20,641 nucleotides of DNA from Nanobdellati archaeon (GTDB lineage Archaea > Aenigmatarchaeota > Aenigmatarchaeia > PWEA01): assembly GCA_022257805.1 (NCBI GenBank), contig JAKOPB010000003.1, forward strand, positions 1 to 20,641, read 5' to 3'. The translations under genes were made by a program, and so were the position numbers. Of this stretch, positions 13,689 to 20,112 are shown piece after piece. Numbering within the stretch: position 1 is the stretch's first letter; every line of letters begins with the position of its first letter. A model generated the notes under the pieces. It saw only the letters and a program-made list of their open reading frames with translations. It searched no databases and was not told where the DNA came from.

Positions 13689-13961
13689 TCAGTACTTTAT
13701 TCTAAAGCTATTCAACCCGACAGGTTCTTCCTCCTTGACCTCTACGTCTTCAACATCCGCAAGGGATGGTCCACTGTGACACCACTTTATCAGTTCCTCC
13801 ACATCTTCATCCTTGCCCTCAAAGACGGCCTCTACCCTTCCATCGGGAAGGTTTCTGACCCAGCCGCCTACACCAAGTTCCCTGGCCTTTTTCCTGGTAC
13901 TCGCCCTGAAAGTGACACCCTGAACCTTACCTGAAACAAAAATGTGTTTTCTTACAGCCAT
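13689..13961 (-). CDS. acyP: Acylphosphatase
   Basis: A 90-residue enzyme that hydrolyses acyl phosphates such as 1,3-bisphosphoglycerate or acetyl phosphate. Catalytic Arg19 lies in [13 protein letters not shown] and Asn37 in [17 protein letters not shown], the two family signatures. The ATG at 13961 is used since the region upstream has no family similarity and a TATA-like element is placed 25-33 bases before it. The stop is one base from the L15e stop on the other strand, so the two convergent messages must overlap at their 3' ends. Confidence 0.93.
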   Translation of the reverse strand: MAVRKHIFVSGKVQGVTFRASTRKKARELGVGGWVRNLPDGRVEAVFEGKDEDVEELIKWCHSGPSLADVEDVEVKEEEPVGLNSFRIKY

Positions 13962-13985
13962 GTATTTATGAATTTCCGCACGACA

Positions 13986-13994
13986 GTTAAAAGC
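13986..13994 (-). promoter_or_regulatory. TATA-like box of the acylphosphatase gene
   Basis: The minus-strand reading is GCTTTTAAC, 25-33 bases upstream of the ATG at 13961, consistent with a leaderless message. Confidence 0.5.
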
Positions 13995-14045
13995 ATTTCG
14001 GCAGTTTTTTAAGAACAAGGAACTAAATATCACGCAAGGTGTGTT

Positions 14046-14753
14046 ATGGACTTTTACGACCTTTATCTGCCCGCAGAGGACCCTGAAGAAGTCGTAAGGA
14101 GCGCTGAGAATACAGAGTTCACTGGGCTTGCGATAGCGCATAAATACGTGGATAAGGAGGGTTTGGACGGGTATCTCGAAGAGATGGATAGACTAGACAG
14201 CAAGGTAGAACCGGATCTGATCAGGTGCTGCGTTGTTGACGCAGAATCACCAGAAGAGCTCAAGAAGACGGTCGGAAAGATCAGGCAGAAGGTGGAGGTT
14301 GTAGCCGTAGATGGAGGTGACTTCGACATAAACAAGGCTGCCGTGGGAGACAGTAGAGTGGACATACTTCTTCATCCCGAATACAAAAGGAAGGACTCCG
14401 GCATGGACCACAAGACCACGAAAATGGCTTCGGAAAACGACGTAGTAGTGGGTTTCGTTTTCCACAATCTGCACCAAACCTATGGAAAGGTCAGATCACA
14501 CGTACTGAACCACATAAAAAAGTGCCTCAAACTGTGTGAAAAGTACGATGCAGAGTTTATAGTTACATCGGGAGCAGGGAACAAGTACGAAATGAGAGGA
14601 CCGAGAGAACTCTCGTCGCTGCTCAGTGTACTTGGTGTAGAGGCTTCCTTGGCAATAGATTCCGTTTCCTCGACACCCAAAAAAATAGTTAAGAGGAACA
14701 GAAGGAAACTTGGAGGAAAGACAAAAAGGGGCGGCGTAGAGGAACTGGAATAA
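14046..14753 (+). CDS. rnp3: RNase P protein component 3 (Rpp30)
   Basis: Rpp30 pairs with Pop5 and assists the RNase P RNA in removing tRNA 5' leaders. The 235-residue protein is a TIM-barrel-like member of the family: [17 protein letters not shown] at the start, [11 protein letters not shown], then [28 protein letters not shown], a VSST-type segment near the end and a basic tail ([14 protein letters not shown]). AAGGTG sits four bases before the ATG. It lies in the L15e-Rpp30-Pop5 order typical of archaea, with a convergent small gene placed between it and Pop5. Confidence 0.92.
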   Translation: MDFYDLYLPAEDPEEVVRSAENTEFTGLAIAHKYVDKEGLDGYLEEMDRLDSKVEPDLIRCCVVDAESPEELKKTVGKIRQKVEVVAVDGGDFDINKAAVGDSRVDILLHPEYKRKDSGMDHKTTKMASENDVVVGFVFHNLHQTYGKVRSHVLNHIKKCLKLCEKYDAEFIVTSGAGNKYEMRGPRELSSLLSVLGVEASLAIDSVSSTPKKIVKRNRRKLGGKTKRGGVEELE

Positions 14754-14755
14754 TT

Positions 14756-14980
14756 TCAGAGATCTCTTCTGTCCTCAAACTTTATTTTTATCGTAAGATC
14801 CCTCTTTTCATCGTCCTTGTCAAAAACCAGGTCTATGGGCTGCTTGGGATCTATCTTTGCCTTGCCCTTGGAATATCCCGGTATCTCTATGCTTACCTTC
14901 CCTGTTTCAACCTGATCTGCAAGATCCTTCAAGAACTGTCTCAGTTCCAGTCTGGAAAAGTATGCCTCGACTTCTCCCAT
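14756..14980 (-). CDS. Amphi-Trp domain-like small protein
   Basis: A 74-residue protein resembling the amphi-Trp domain found in haloarchaea and some bacteria: an N-terminal helix SRLELRQFLKDLADQVETG, then two strands SIEIPGYSKGKAKIDP and PIDLVFDKDDEKRDLTIKIKFED. Family members have unknown function. The usual C-terminal Trp is replaced by Phe in KFED, so the name is approximate. ATG 14980, with GGAG six bases before it, is preferred to a TTG at 14992. Its stop is two bases from the Rpp30 stop, and only 44 bases separate its ATG from that of Pop5, where divergent promoters must overlap. It therefore interrupts the Rpp30-Pop5 pair on the opposite strand. Confidence 0.7.
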   Translation of the reverse strand: MGEVEAYFSRLELRQFLKDLADQVETGKVSIEIPGYSKGKAKIDPKQPIDLVFDKDDEKRDLTIKIKFEDRRDL

Positions 14981-14991
14981 AAAAATCTCCA

Positions 14992-15003
14992 AATAATATA
15001 TAC
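14992..15003 (+). promoter_or_regulatory. TATA box of the Pop5 gene in a 44-base divergent region
   Basis: AATAATATATAC lies 22-33 bases before the ATG at 15025. The region also contains the minus-strand CTTTAAATT (15014-15022), suited to the divergent amphi-Trp-like gene, so the two promoters interleave. Confidence 0.55.
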
Positions 15004-15024
15004 GGAGAGCAACAATTTAAAGTT

Positions 15025-15402
15025 ATGTCAAAGCCGGAAACACTGCCATCGTCACTGAGAGAAAAGAGAAGATATATAGCATTCAAGATAAACTCGGAGG
15101 AAAAGGTGGAGTTTGGGGACCTGATAAACGCCCTATGGAGCTCGATACTTAACCTATTCGGCGAGGTCAACACCGGCGACATAGATTTCTGGCTGGTGAA
15201 GGACGCATGGGAAAAGAAGAGTCAGCGCGGGCTTGTAAAATGTAACCACAAACATGTAAGCAAGGTGAGGCTTGCAATGGCACTGATAGAGAGAATAGGC
15301 GACTCAAAGGTATCCATACAGTCGTTGGGTGTCTCCGGAACCATGAAATCCGCCAAGAAGAAGTACTTCGGGGAGAAAAATCTCACGGACTTTCAAAGCT
15401 AA
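15025..15402 (+). CDS. rnp2: RNase P protein component 2 (Pop5/Rpp14)
   Basis: Pop5 forms a heterotetramer with Rpp30 that supports RNase P RNA catalysis. The 125-residue protein has the family start SLREKRRYIAFKI, the central NALWSSILNLFGEVNTGD, and then KCNHKHVSKVRLAMALIERI and the SLGVSGTMKSAKKKYF segment typical of archaeal Pop5. The ATG is 22-33 bases from a TATA box and has no strong Shine-Dalgarno, so it is probably leaderless. It lies downstream of Rpp30 as in most archaea, but has its own promoter here because of the intervening opposite-strand gene. Confidence 0.93.
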   Translation: MSKPETLPSSLREKRRYIAFKINSEEKVEFGDLINALWSSILNLFGEVNTGDIDFWLVKDAWEKKSQRGLVKCNHKHVSKVRLAMALIERIGDSKVSIQSLGVSGTMKSAKKKYFGEKNLTDFQS

Positions 15403-15409
15403 TCGAAAA

Positions 15410-15422
15410 ACTTAAAAGCTTT
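15410..15422 (+). promoter_or_regulatory. TATA-like box of the THEP1-type NTPase gene
   Basis: ACTTAAAAGCTTT contains the same TTAAAAGCTT found in front of L15e (13180-13189). A start near 15438 would give a leader of about 45 bases before the ATG at 15483. Confidence 0.45.
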
Positions 15423-15482
15423 GGGAAACAATTACATTTGAGTTTTCTGGGGTCGTGTGCACACACATGGAGATGTCTGGAT

Positions 15483-15995
15483 ATGAACATATTTCTGACG
15501 GGTAAGCCGGGGTCCGGTAAGACAACCTTACTGAAGGGAGTTCTCGACGAACTGGAGTGTGATGCGTGTGGTTTCTTTACACCGGAGATAAGAGAGGACG
15601 GAGAGAGGACCGGTTTCAGGATAGAAGATATAAAGACAGGTGACAAGGGTGTACTTGCCTCGGTAAAAATACAGGAGGGGCCCTCGGTTAGCAAGTACAG
15701 GGTGAACCTGGACGGCGTCGAAAGGTTTTCACAGAAAGTTCTTGAGGACATGGAGGACTCAAACGTCGTGGCAATAGATGAAATCGGTGTCATGGAGCTT
15801 TATTCGGACGGCTTCGAGGAGATGCTCGATAAAGCAATAGAATCCGATAAGATACTCATAGCCACACTCCACAGGAACCTTGTGGAGAGATATGAGGACA
15901 GGGGCAAAGTTATATGGGTAACTAGAAGTAGCAGCAACGATCTGAAGGGAAAGATAATTGAGATACTTGAGGATTCGGGAAAAATAGCGCGATAG
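15483..15995 (+). CDS. THEP1-type nucleoside-triphosphatase
   Basis: A 170-residue P-loop NTPase of the THEP1 (NTPase_1) family, which hydrolyses ATP, GTP and other NTPs to NDPs; the cellular role is unsettled. Walker A is GKPGSGKT at residues 7-14 and Walker B is VVAIDEIGVMEL with Asp99-Glu100. CGFFTPEIREDGERTGFRIED (about 29-49) is the THEP1 signature, and ILIATLHRN corresponds to the sensor strand. The ATG at 15483 starts directly at the first beta strand; a TTG at 15438 would add 15 unlike residues. It is downstream of Pop5 by 80 bases and precedes GGPP synthase. Length is normal (170-190). Confidence 0.88.
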   Translation: MNIFLTGKPGSGKTTLLKGVLDELECDACGFFTPEIREDGERTGFRIEDIKTGDKGVLASVKIQEGPSVSKYRVNLDGVERFSQKVLEDMEDSNVVAIDEIGVMELYSDGFEEMLDKAIESDKILIATLHRNLVERYEDRGKVIWVTRSSSNDLKGKIIEILEDSGKIAR

Positions 15996-16041
15996 ACTTA
16001 GACAAAAGACGTCCGGTGGATAATGCAAACAACGAATACTT

Positions 16042-16068
16042 ATAAACAGCAAAATATATTCTGTTTAT
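16042..16068. repeat. Perfect 8-bp inverted repeat over the GGPP synthase promoter
   Basis: ATAAACAG at 16042-16049 is mirrored by CTGTTTAT at 16061-16068 with an 11-base AT-rich spacer. The left arm overlaps the TATA element ACTTATAAAC (16039-16048), and the right arm ends near the expected start site, seven bases before the ATG at 16075. The layout suits a dimeric repressor; an RNA hairpin is less likely because the transcript would begin inside it. Confidence 0.55.
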
Positions 16069-16074
16069 GATACC

Positions 16075-17187
16075 ATGGAGCTAGAAGGAACCGAGATCGA
16101 TGAGAAAAGAATGGAGGAGGCGGTCGAGGAACTTGGAAAATGGCGAGAAAAAATAAACAAGGAACTCGAAAAGGAATTCAAAAAACACAAGGAAAGGGCC
16201 AGGGAGGTACACCCCGAAGGAGTAAAGGTCATAGACTACCTAGAAGACTACACAATGAGAGGCGGTAAAAGGGTCAGACCTGCCCTTATAATAGCAGGTT
16301 ACATGGGCGTCGGAGGAGATGAAATAGAAAAGATAATACCTGCCTCACTCTCCATAGAGGCTCTTCAGTCCTACCTTCTCATACATGACGACATAATGGA
16401 CGAGGACGAACTGCGGAGAGGGGATAAAACCCTGCATAAGATGTACGAGGACTATCACAGAAATAGCTTCTCCGGTAAAAGACCGGAGAGATTCGGTGAA
16501 AACATGGGCATAATAGCAGGCGACATAGCGAATTCATTTGCAGTAGCACAGATAGTTAAAAGTGGGTTTCCCGACAGAATAAAGGTAAACGCCCTGGACA
16601 AATTCGAGCAGATACACAGACATACAGGGTACGGTCAGGCGCTGGATGTGACCTTCAACGAAAAGGACGTAGAGAAGGTAAGTGAAAAGGACGTTCTTAC
16701 GGTCCACTACCTCAAGACCTCACAGTACACGATGGCCGGGCCGCTTGAGCTCGGAGCAGTTTTCGCAGACGGCACAGAAGAACAAAGAAAAATGCTCAGG
16801 GAGTACGGCGAGAAGGCTGGGAAAGCGTTCCAGGTATACGACGACATGCTGGGTCTTTACGGCAACGAAGAGAAGCTGGGAAAGCCCATAGGATCGGATC
16901 TTGAAGAGGGTAAAAAGACCCTTCTGATCGTCAAGGCCCTTGAAAAAGCAGACGATGACCAGAAAAAAATAATAAAGGAAACTCTGGGCAAAAAGAACGT
17001 AACCGAAGAAGAGATCAAAAGGGTTCGAGAAGTTGTCAGGGAAACCGGGTCCTACGAGTATTCCAGAAAAATGACCGTGAAGCTAGCAGAGGAGGCAAAG
17101 GATATTCTGGACAAGAACTTGATCGACCCCGAAATAGTAGGATTTTTGAGGGGCATCGCTGACTACATAATCACAAGGGAAGTATAA
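16075..17187 (+). CDS. Geranylgeranyl diphosphate synthase (short-chain trans-prenyltransferase)
   Basis: This enzyme condenses IPP with allylic diphosphates to make the C20 chain of archaeal lipids. The 370-residue protein has GGKRVRPALI (63-72), the first Asp-rich motif DDIMDE (Asp105, Asp106, Asp109) followed by LRRG, and the second motif YDDMLGLYG (Asp256, Asp257) with GKPIGSDLEEGKKTLL. Tyr100, five residues before the first motif, is a bulky residue that limits chain length to C15-C20. The last position of the second motif is Gly instead of Asp, leaving two of three Asp. The N-terminus is about 30 residues longer than usual, with a charged helix. The ATG at 16067 is out of frame. Confidence 0.92.
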   Translation: MELEGTEIDEKRMEEAVEELGKWREKINKELEKEFKKHKERAREVHPEGVKVIDYLEDYTMRGGKRVRPALIIAGYMGVGGDEIEKIIPASLSIEALQSYLLIHDDIMDEDELRRGDKTLHKMYEDYHRNSFSGKRPERFGENMGIIAGDIANSFAVAQIVKSGFPDRIKVNALDKFEQIHRHTGYGQALDVTFNEKDVEKVSEKDVLTVHYLKTSQYTMAGPLELGAVFADGTEEQRKMLREYGEKAGKAFQVYDDMLGLYGNEEKLGKPIGSDLEEGKKTLLIVKALEKADDDQKKIIKETLGKKNVTEEEIKRVREVVRETGSYEYSRKMTVKLAEEAKDILDKNLIDPEIVGFLRGIADYIITREV

Positions 17188-17197
17188 ATTCTCTGGG

Positions 17198-17210
17198 ACT
17201 TATTAATAAT
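17198..17210 (+). promoter_or_regulatory. TATA box of the TrpRS gene
   Basis: ACTTATTAATAAT lies 29-41 bases before the ATG at 17239. GAGG, five bases before the ATG, may serve as a ribosome-binding site. Confidence 0.5.
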
Positions 17211-17238
17211 CAGAAGAATTTGTTGATTAGAGGATAGT

Positions 17239-18393
17239 ATGGCCGATAAAAATAATTTTGAAGTGACACCCTGGGACGTCGAGGGTAATGTAGACTACAG
17301 AAAACTTGTAGAAAAGTTTGGAACCGAGAGATTAACGGACGATCTGAAGGAAAGGATATATGAAAACGCGGATGCGAGGAACCTGTACATAGACCGGGAC
17401 TTTGTTTTCTCTCACCGAGACATGGACAAAATACTCAAGGATTACGAAGAAGGTAACGGGTTCTTTCTGTATACAGGCGTAGGTCCGTCCGGTCCCATGC
17501 ATATAGGTCATATAATATCCTTCAAGATGACTAAGTGGTTCCAGGAAAACTTCGACGTAAACGTATACATACAGTTCCCAGACGACGAGAAGTTCTGGAC
17601 CAGGGATCGGAGCTACGACGAGGTGGAAGAGTTCGCCAAAGACAATCTTATGGACGTTGCTGCGGTGGGATTTGATCCAGACAAGACATTTGTATTCAAA
17701 AACACCGAATACATAGGAAATATGTACAAGGCCGCCACCAAACTAGCTAAAAGGATAAACAATTCGGTTGTATCTGCCGTCTTCGGCTTCGACAGCTCTA
17801 CGAACATCGGGTTAAATTTCTATCCTGCCCTGCAGCTTCTTCCGACTTTCTTCGAGGAGAGAAGGTGCCTCATCCCTGCTGGAATTGACCAGGATCCTTA
17901 CTGGAGGGTTCAGAGAGATGTAGCACCAAAATTTAACAGACACAAGGCCGCTCAGATACACAACAAGCTTGTACCGGCACTCACAGGACCCGAGGGCAAG
18001 ATGTCATCTTCCAGACCCAGGGACGCAATAATGCTCAACGATGGACCGGAAGATGTCAGGAAAAAAGTGATGGAAAGAGCGTATTCTGGAGGACAGGTTA
18101 CAAAGAAGGAGCACAGGGAAAAAGGAGCAAATCTATCTGTTGACGTCGCCTACCAGTGGCTCAAGAACCTTTTCCTCGAAGACGACAAAAAGCTGGAGGA
18201 GATAGGCAGAAAGTACAGCAACGGCGAGATGCTCACAGGTGAAGTAAAAGAAATACTTGTGGATAAGATCAACGAGTTCCTGGAAGAACACCGGAAAAGA
18301 AGGGATGAGAAGGGCGAAGAACTGAAGGAAAAGATGATGTACGATGGCAAACTTGCGAGAAGGATGTGGGATAGAAACATAGACCTCGGATAA
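17239..18393 (+). CDS. trpS: Tryptophanyl-tRNA synthetase, archaeal type
   Basis: Class Ic synthetase (384 aa) that charges tRNA-Trp. The archaeal/eukaryotic N-terminal segment VTPWDVEGNVDYRKL is present, then the Rossmann fold with GPSGPMHIGH (about 82-91; HIGH is the ATP motif), FFEERRCLIPAGIDQDPYWR in the middle, and GKMSSSRPRDAI (about 252-263; KMSSS is the second ATP motif). The family features are complete and the length is normal. It has its own promoter downstream of GGPP synthase. The DedA-like gene follows after 22 bases and may be cotranscribed. Confidence 0.95.
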   Translation: MADKNNFEVTPWDVEGNVDYRKLVEKFGTERLTDDLKERIYENADARNLYIDRDFVFSHRDMDKILKDYEEGNGFFLYTGVGPSGPMHIGHIISFKMTKWFQENFDVNVYIQFPDDEKFWTRDRSYDEVEEFAKDNLMDVAAVGFDPDKTFVFKNTEYIGNMYKAATKLAKRINNSVVSAVFGFDSSTNIGLNFYPALQLLPTFFEERRCLIPAGIDQDPYWRVQRDVAPKFNRHKAAQIHNKLVPALTGPEGKMSSSRPRDAIMLNDGPEDVRKKVMERAYSGGQVTKKEHREKGANLSVDVAYQWLKNLFLEDDKKLEEIGRKYSNGEMLTGEVKEILVDKINEFLEEHRKRRDEKGEELKEKMMYDGKLARRMWDRNIDLG

Positions 18394-18415
18394 AAGAGGC
18401 AACACATGTGTTAGA

Positions 18416-19024
18416 ATGCTAAAAGGAGTACTGGGCAGAACTGAAGGATTTATTATAAACCTCCTGAGCCAAGGCGTGGAGCTGACAGAAAACTTTATAC
18501 TGGCCTATGGCATAAGTGCGCTGATAGTAGCATCCCTGGCACGTGGTTTTATGCTTTTCTGGATAGCACCTGATGAAGTTGTAACAATTTCCTATGTCCT
18601 GTTCTACAGCGAAACAGTTTTCCACGTGATAGGGATAATAATAGTTTCTACCGTATTCATACTCCTGGCAAACAGCCTCGTCTTCCTACTGTTCCACTGG
18701 GTAGGTGAGAGGCTCATAAGCGAGAGGAGAAAGATGACCAAAACCTGGAGATTTCTCAACTGGGCCTTCGATAGAAACGGAAAGTTCTCTATAATAATTT
18801 TCAGACTGACTCCGATGATAGGAGGTGACTGGGTAGCTATCTTTTCAGGAATAACAGAGATGAAGTTCAAGAGCTTCCTCTTTTACTCCTTTATAGGAAT
18901 ACTGCTTCATGAAGCCATGCTCGGCTTTGGAGCATACTACGGCCTTGAGAAAGGCCTGCTATACGAAATGGAAATACCATTCCTGCAGTTTCTTGTAGAC
19001 TGGATAGAAATGGTACTCGCCTAG
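18416..19024 (+). CDS. DedA/VTT-domain membrane protein
   Basis: A 202-residue membrane protein with helices at about 28-50, 68-95, 124-145 (re-entrant part), 152-175 and 186-202. The stretch SIIIFRLTPMIGGDWVAIFSG (in two parts, Arg130, Pro133 and the Gly-rich turn), then MKFKSFLFYSFIGILLHE and FGAYYGL follow the VTT (DedA, SNARE-associated Golgi) pattern of aR-F-P turn, aG, F...n..G and G...G. Members are thought to be lipid scramblases or transporters; the substrate cannot be told. No good Shine-Dalgarno is seen at the ATG. Its stop overlaps that of the convergent TyrRS gene in a single CTAG. Confidence 0.75.
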   Translation: MLKGVLGRTEGFIINLLSQGVELTENFILAYGISALIVASLARGFMLFWIAPDEVVTISYVLFYSETVFHVIGIIIVSTVFILLANSLVFLLFHWVGERLISERRKMTKTWRFLNWAFDRNGKFSIIIFRLTPMIGGDWVAIFSGITEMKFKSFLFYSFIGILLHEAMLGFGAYYGLEKGLLYEMEIPFLQFLVDWIEMVLA

Positions 19025-20061
19025 TCAACAAGCTCATTGGAGTAGGCCTGTTTCAGAACATCCTTCCTCCGAAGAAGCTCTTCCCTTATGGGACCGAGAA
19101 GCTCCTTTAAAATATTTACAGCACCCTTCTTGAGGTCCTGCGGATGAAGATCACCTGAAACAAAGTCGTTCTCCAGCTCGTCGTAACTTTCGTAAGAGAC
19201 GTCTCCCCCGTACTTCTCAGGTCTCTCTATCTCGAAAGACCTGCCGGTATCGACCAGTATTGGGAATAAAAGATACTTCACATATCCGAGCAGGCTGTTG
19301 TCCTCGACTTCGCCTTCAGGACAGTAAGAGTCCATCACATTTTCCTCTATGGTTTTGTCCGAGTCCAGTACACTTATCTTCGACTTCGGTGAGGAAGAAC
19401 TCATCTTGCCTCCCTGGAGACCTCCGAGAAGGGGATATAGAACTGTAGTAATCTTATCCTCACCTATCTTTGGAAGTGTCTCTCTACCTAGCATATATAT
19501 CCTTCTCTGGTCGGTTCCCGCGTAAGCTATGTCCGCATCCAAGGCCACACAGTCCATGATCTGCAGGAAAGGATACAAGACACCTGAAGCCTTCATCCCA
19601 TCCTCGTGCCTTACAACCTCACTGGATGCCCTTTCGGCTCTGTTTACCGTGGCATTCTCCATGAGTTGCATGTAACCTTTCTGGTAGTCACGGTCGTGCT
19701 GATAGCTACTTCCCCTCACAAACTTGACGTCGTCGAGTTCTACACCGCTCTGTTTTATCATCTCCTTTATGGCCTTCTCGTAGACCTCGGACCTGGCTTC
19801 TACTAGATCAGGAGGCGTCTTCTCCACATCCAGCTCTGCATGAACGTCTGCAATGAGCACCTTGAACTCGAAACCGGCCTTTATGAAATCAGCAGCTTTC
19901 CTTAGGGTTGCAAAATGGCCTATATGTGGCACTCCTGTGGGAGCGTATCCTATATAGACCGTGGGACTGTCCTTCGTCTCGATGATCTCCTCAAGTTCGT
20001 CTTCTGTCACGACTTCGTCCGTAAGCCTGGTCACAAGTTCCTTTCTCTTTTCAGTGTCCAT
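19021..20061 (-). CDS. tyrS: Tyrosyl-tRNA synthetase, archaeal type
   Basis: Class Ic synthetase (346 aa) that charges tRNA-Tyr. HIGH is at residues 46-49 in YAPTGVPHIGHFATLRKA and KMSSS at 219-223 in LQGGKMSSSSPK. Between them are RAERASSEVV, YPFLQIMD, and TDQRRIYMLGRETLPKIG, all in the order of archaeal TyrRS. The last part (RPEKYGGDVSYESYDELE, then SGDLHPQDLKKG) is close to haloarchaeal TyrRS by recall, which is the firmest lineage hint here. Its TATA box lies upstream at 20086-20099. Its TAG shares CTAG with the convergent DedA-like gene. Confidence 0.95.
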   Translation of the reverse strand: MDTEKRKELVTRLTDEVVTEDELEEIIETKDSPTVYIGYAPTGVPHIGHFATLRKAADFIKAGFEFKVLIADVHAELDVEKTPPDLVEARSEVYEKAIKEMIKQSGVELDDVKFVRGSSYQHDRDYQKGYMQLMENATVNRAERASSEVVRHEDGMKASGVLYPFLQIMDCVALDADIAYAGTDQRRIYMLGRETLPKIGEDKITTVLYPLLGGLQGGKMSSSSPKSKISVLDSDKTIEENVMDSYCPEGEVEDNSLLGYVKYLLFPILVDTGRSFEIERPEKYGGDVSYESYDELENDFVSGDLHPQDLKKGAVNILKELLGPIREELLRRKDVLKQAYSNELVD

Positions 20062-20085
20062 AGTACCATGATTAGTTTGATAACA

Positions 20086-20099
20086 GATTATTAAATAGC
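20086..20099 (-). promoter_or_regulatory. TATA box of the TyrRS gene
   Basis: The minus-strand reading is GCTATTTAATAATC, 25-38 bases upstream of the ATG at 20061. This separates TyrRS transcription from the phosphohexomutase gene upstream. Confidence 0.55.
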
Positions 20100-20112
20100 T
20101 TGGCCGACCCGG

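Noticed and set aside
13962..14141. Long N-terminal extension of acylphosphatase
   Set aside because: The upstream frame is open but has no family similarity, overlaps the Rpp30 gene and lies beyond the TATA box.
15438..15482. TTG 15438 start for the THEP1 NTPase
   Set aside because: It would add 15 residues unlike the family before the first beta strand, though the TATA position makes a leaderless TTG start conceivable.
15996..16074. GGPP synthase starting at ATG 16067
   Set aside because: That ATG is out of frame and stops after five codons; 16075 opens the enzyme frame.
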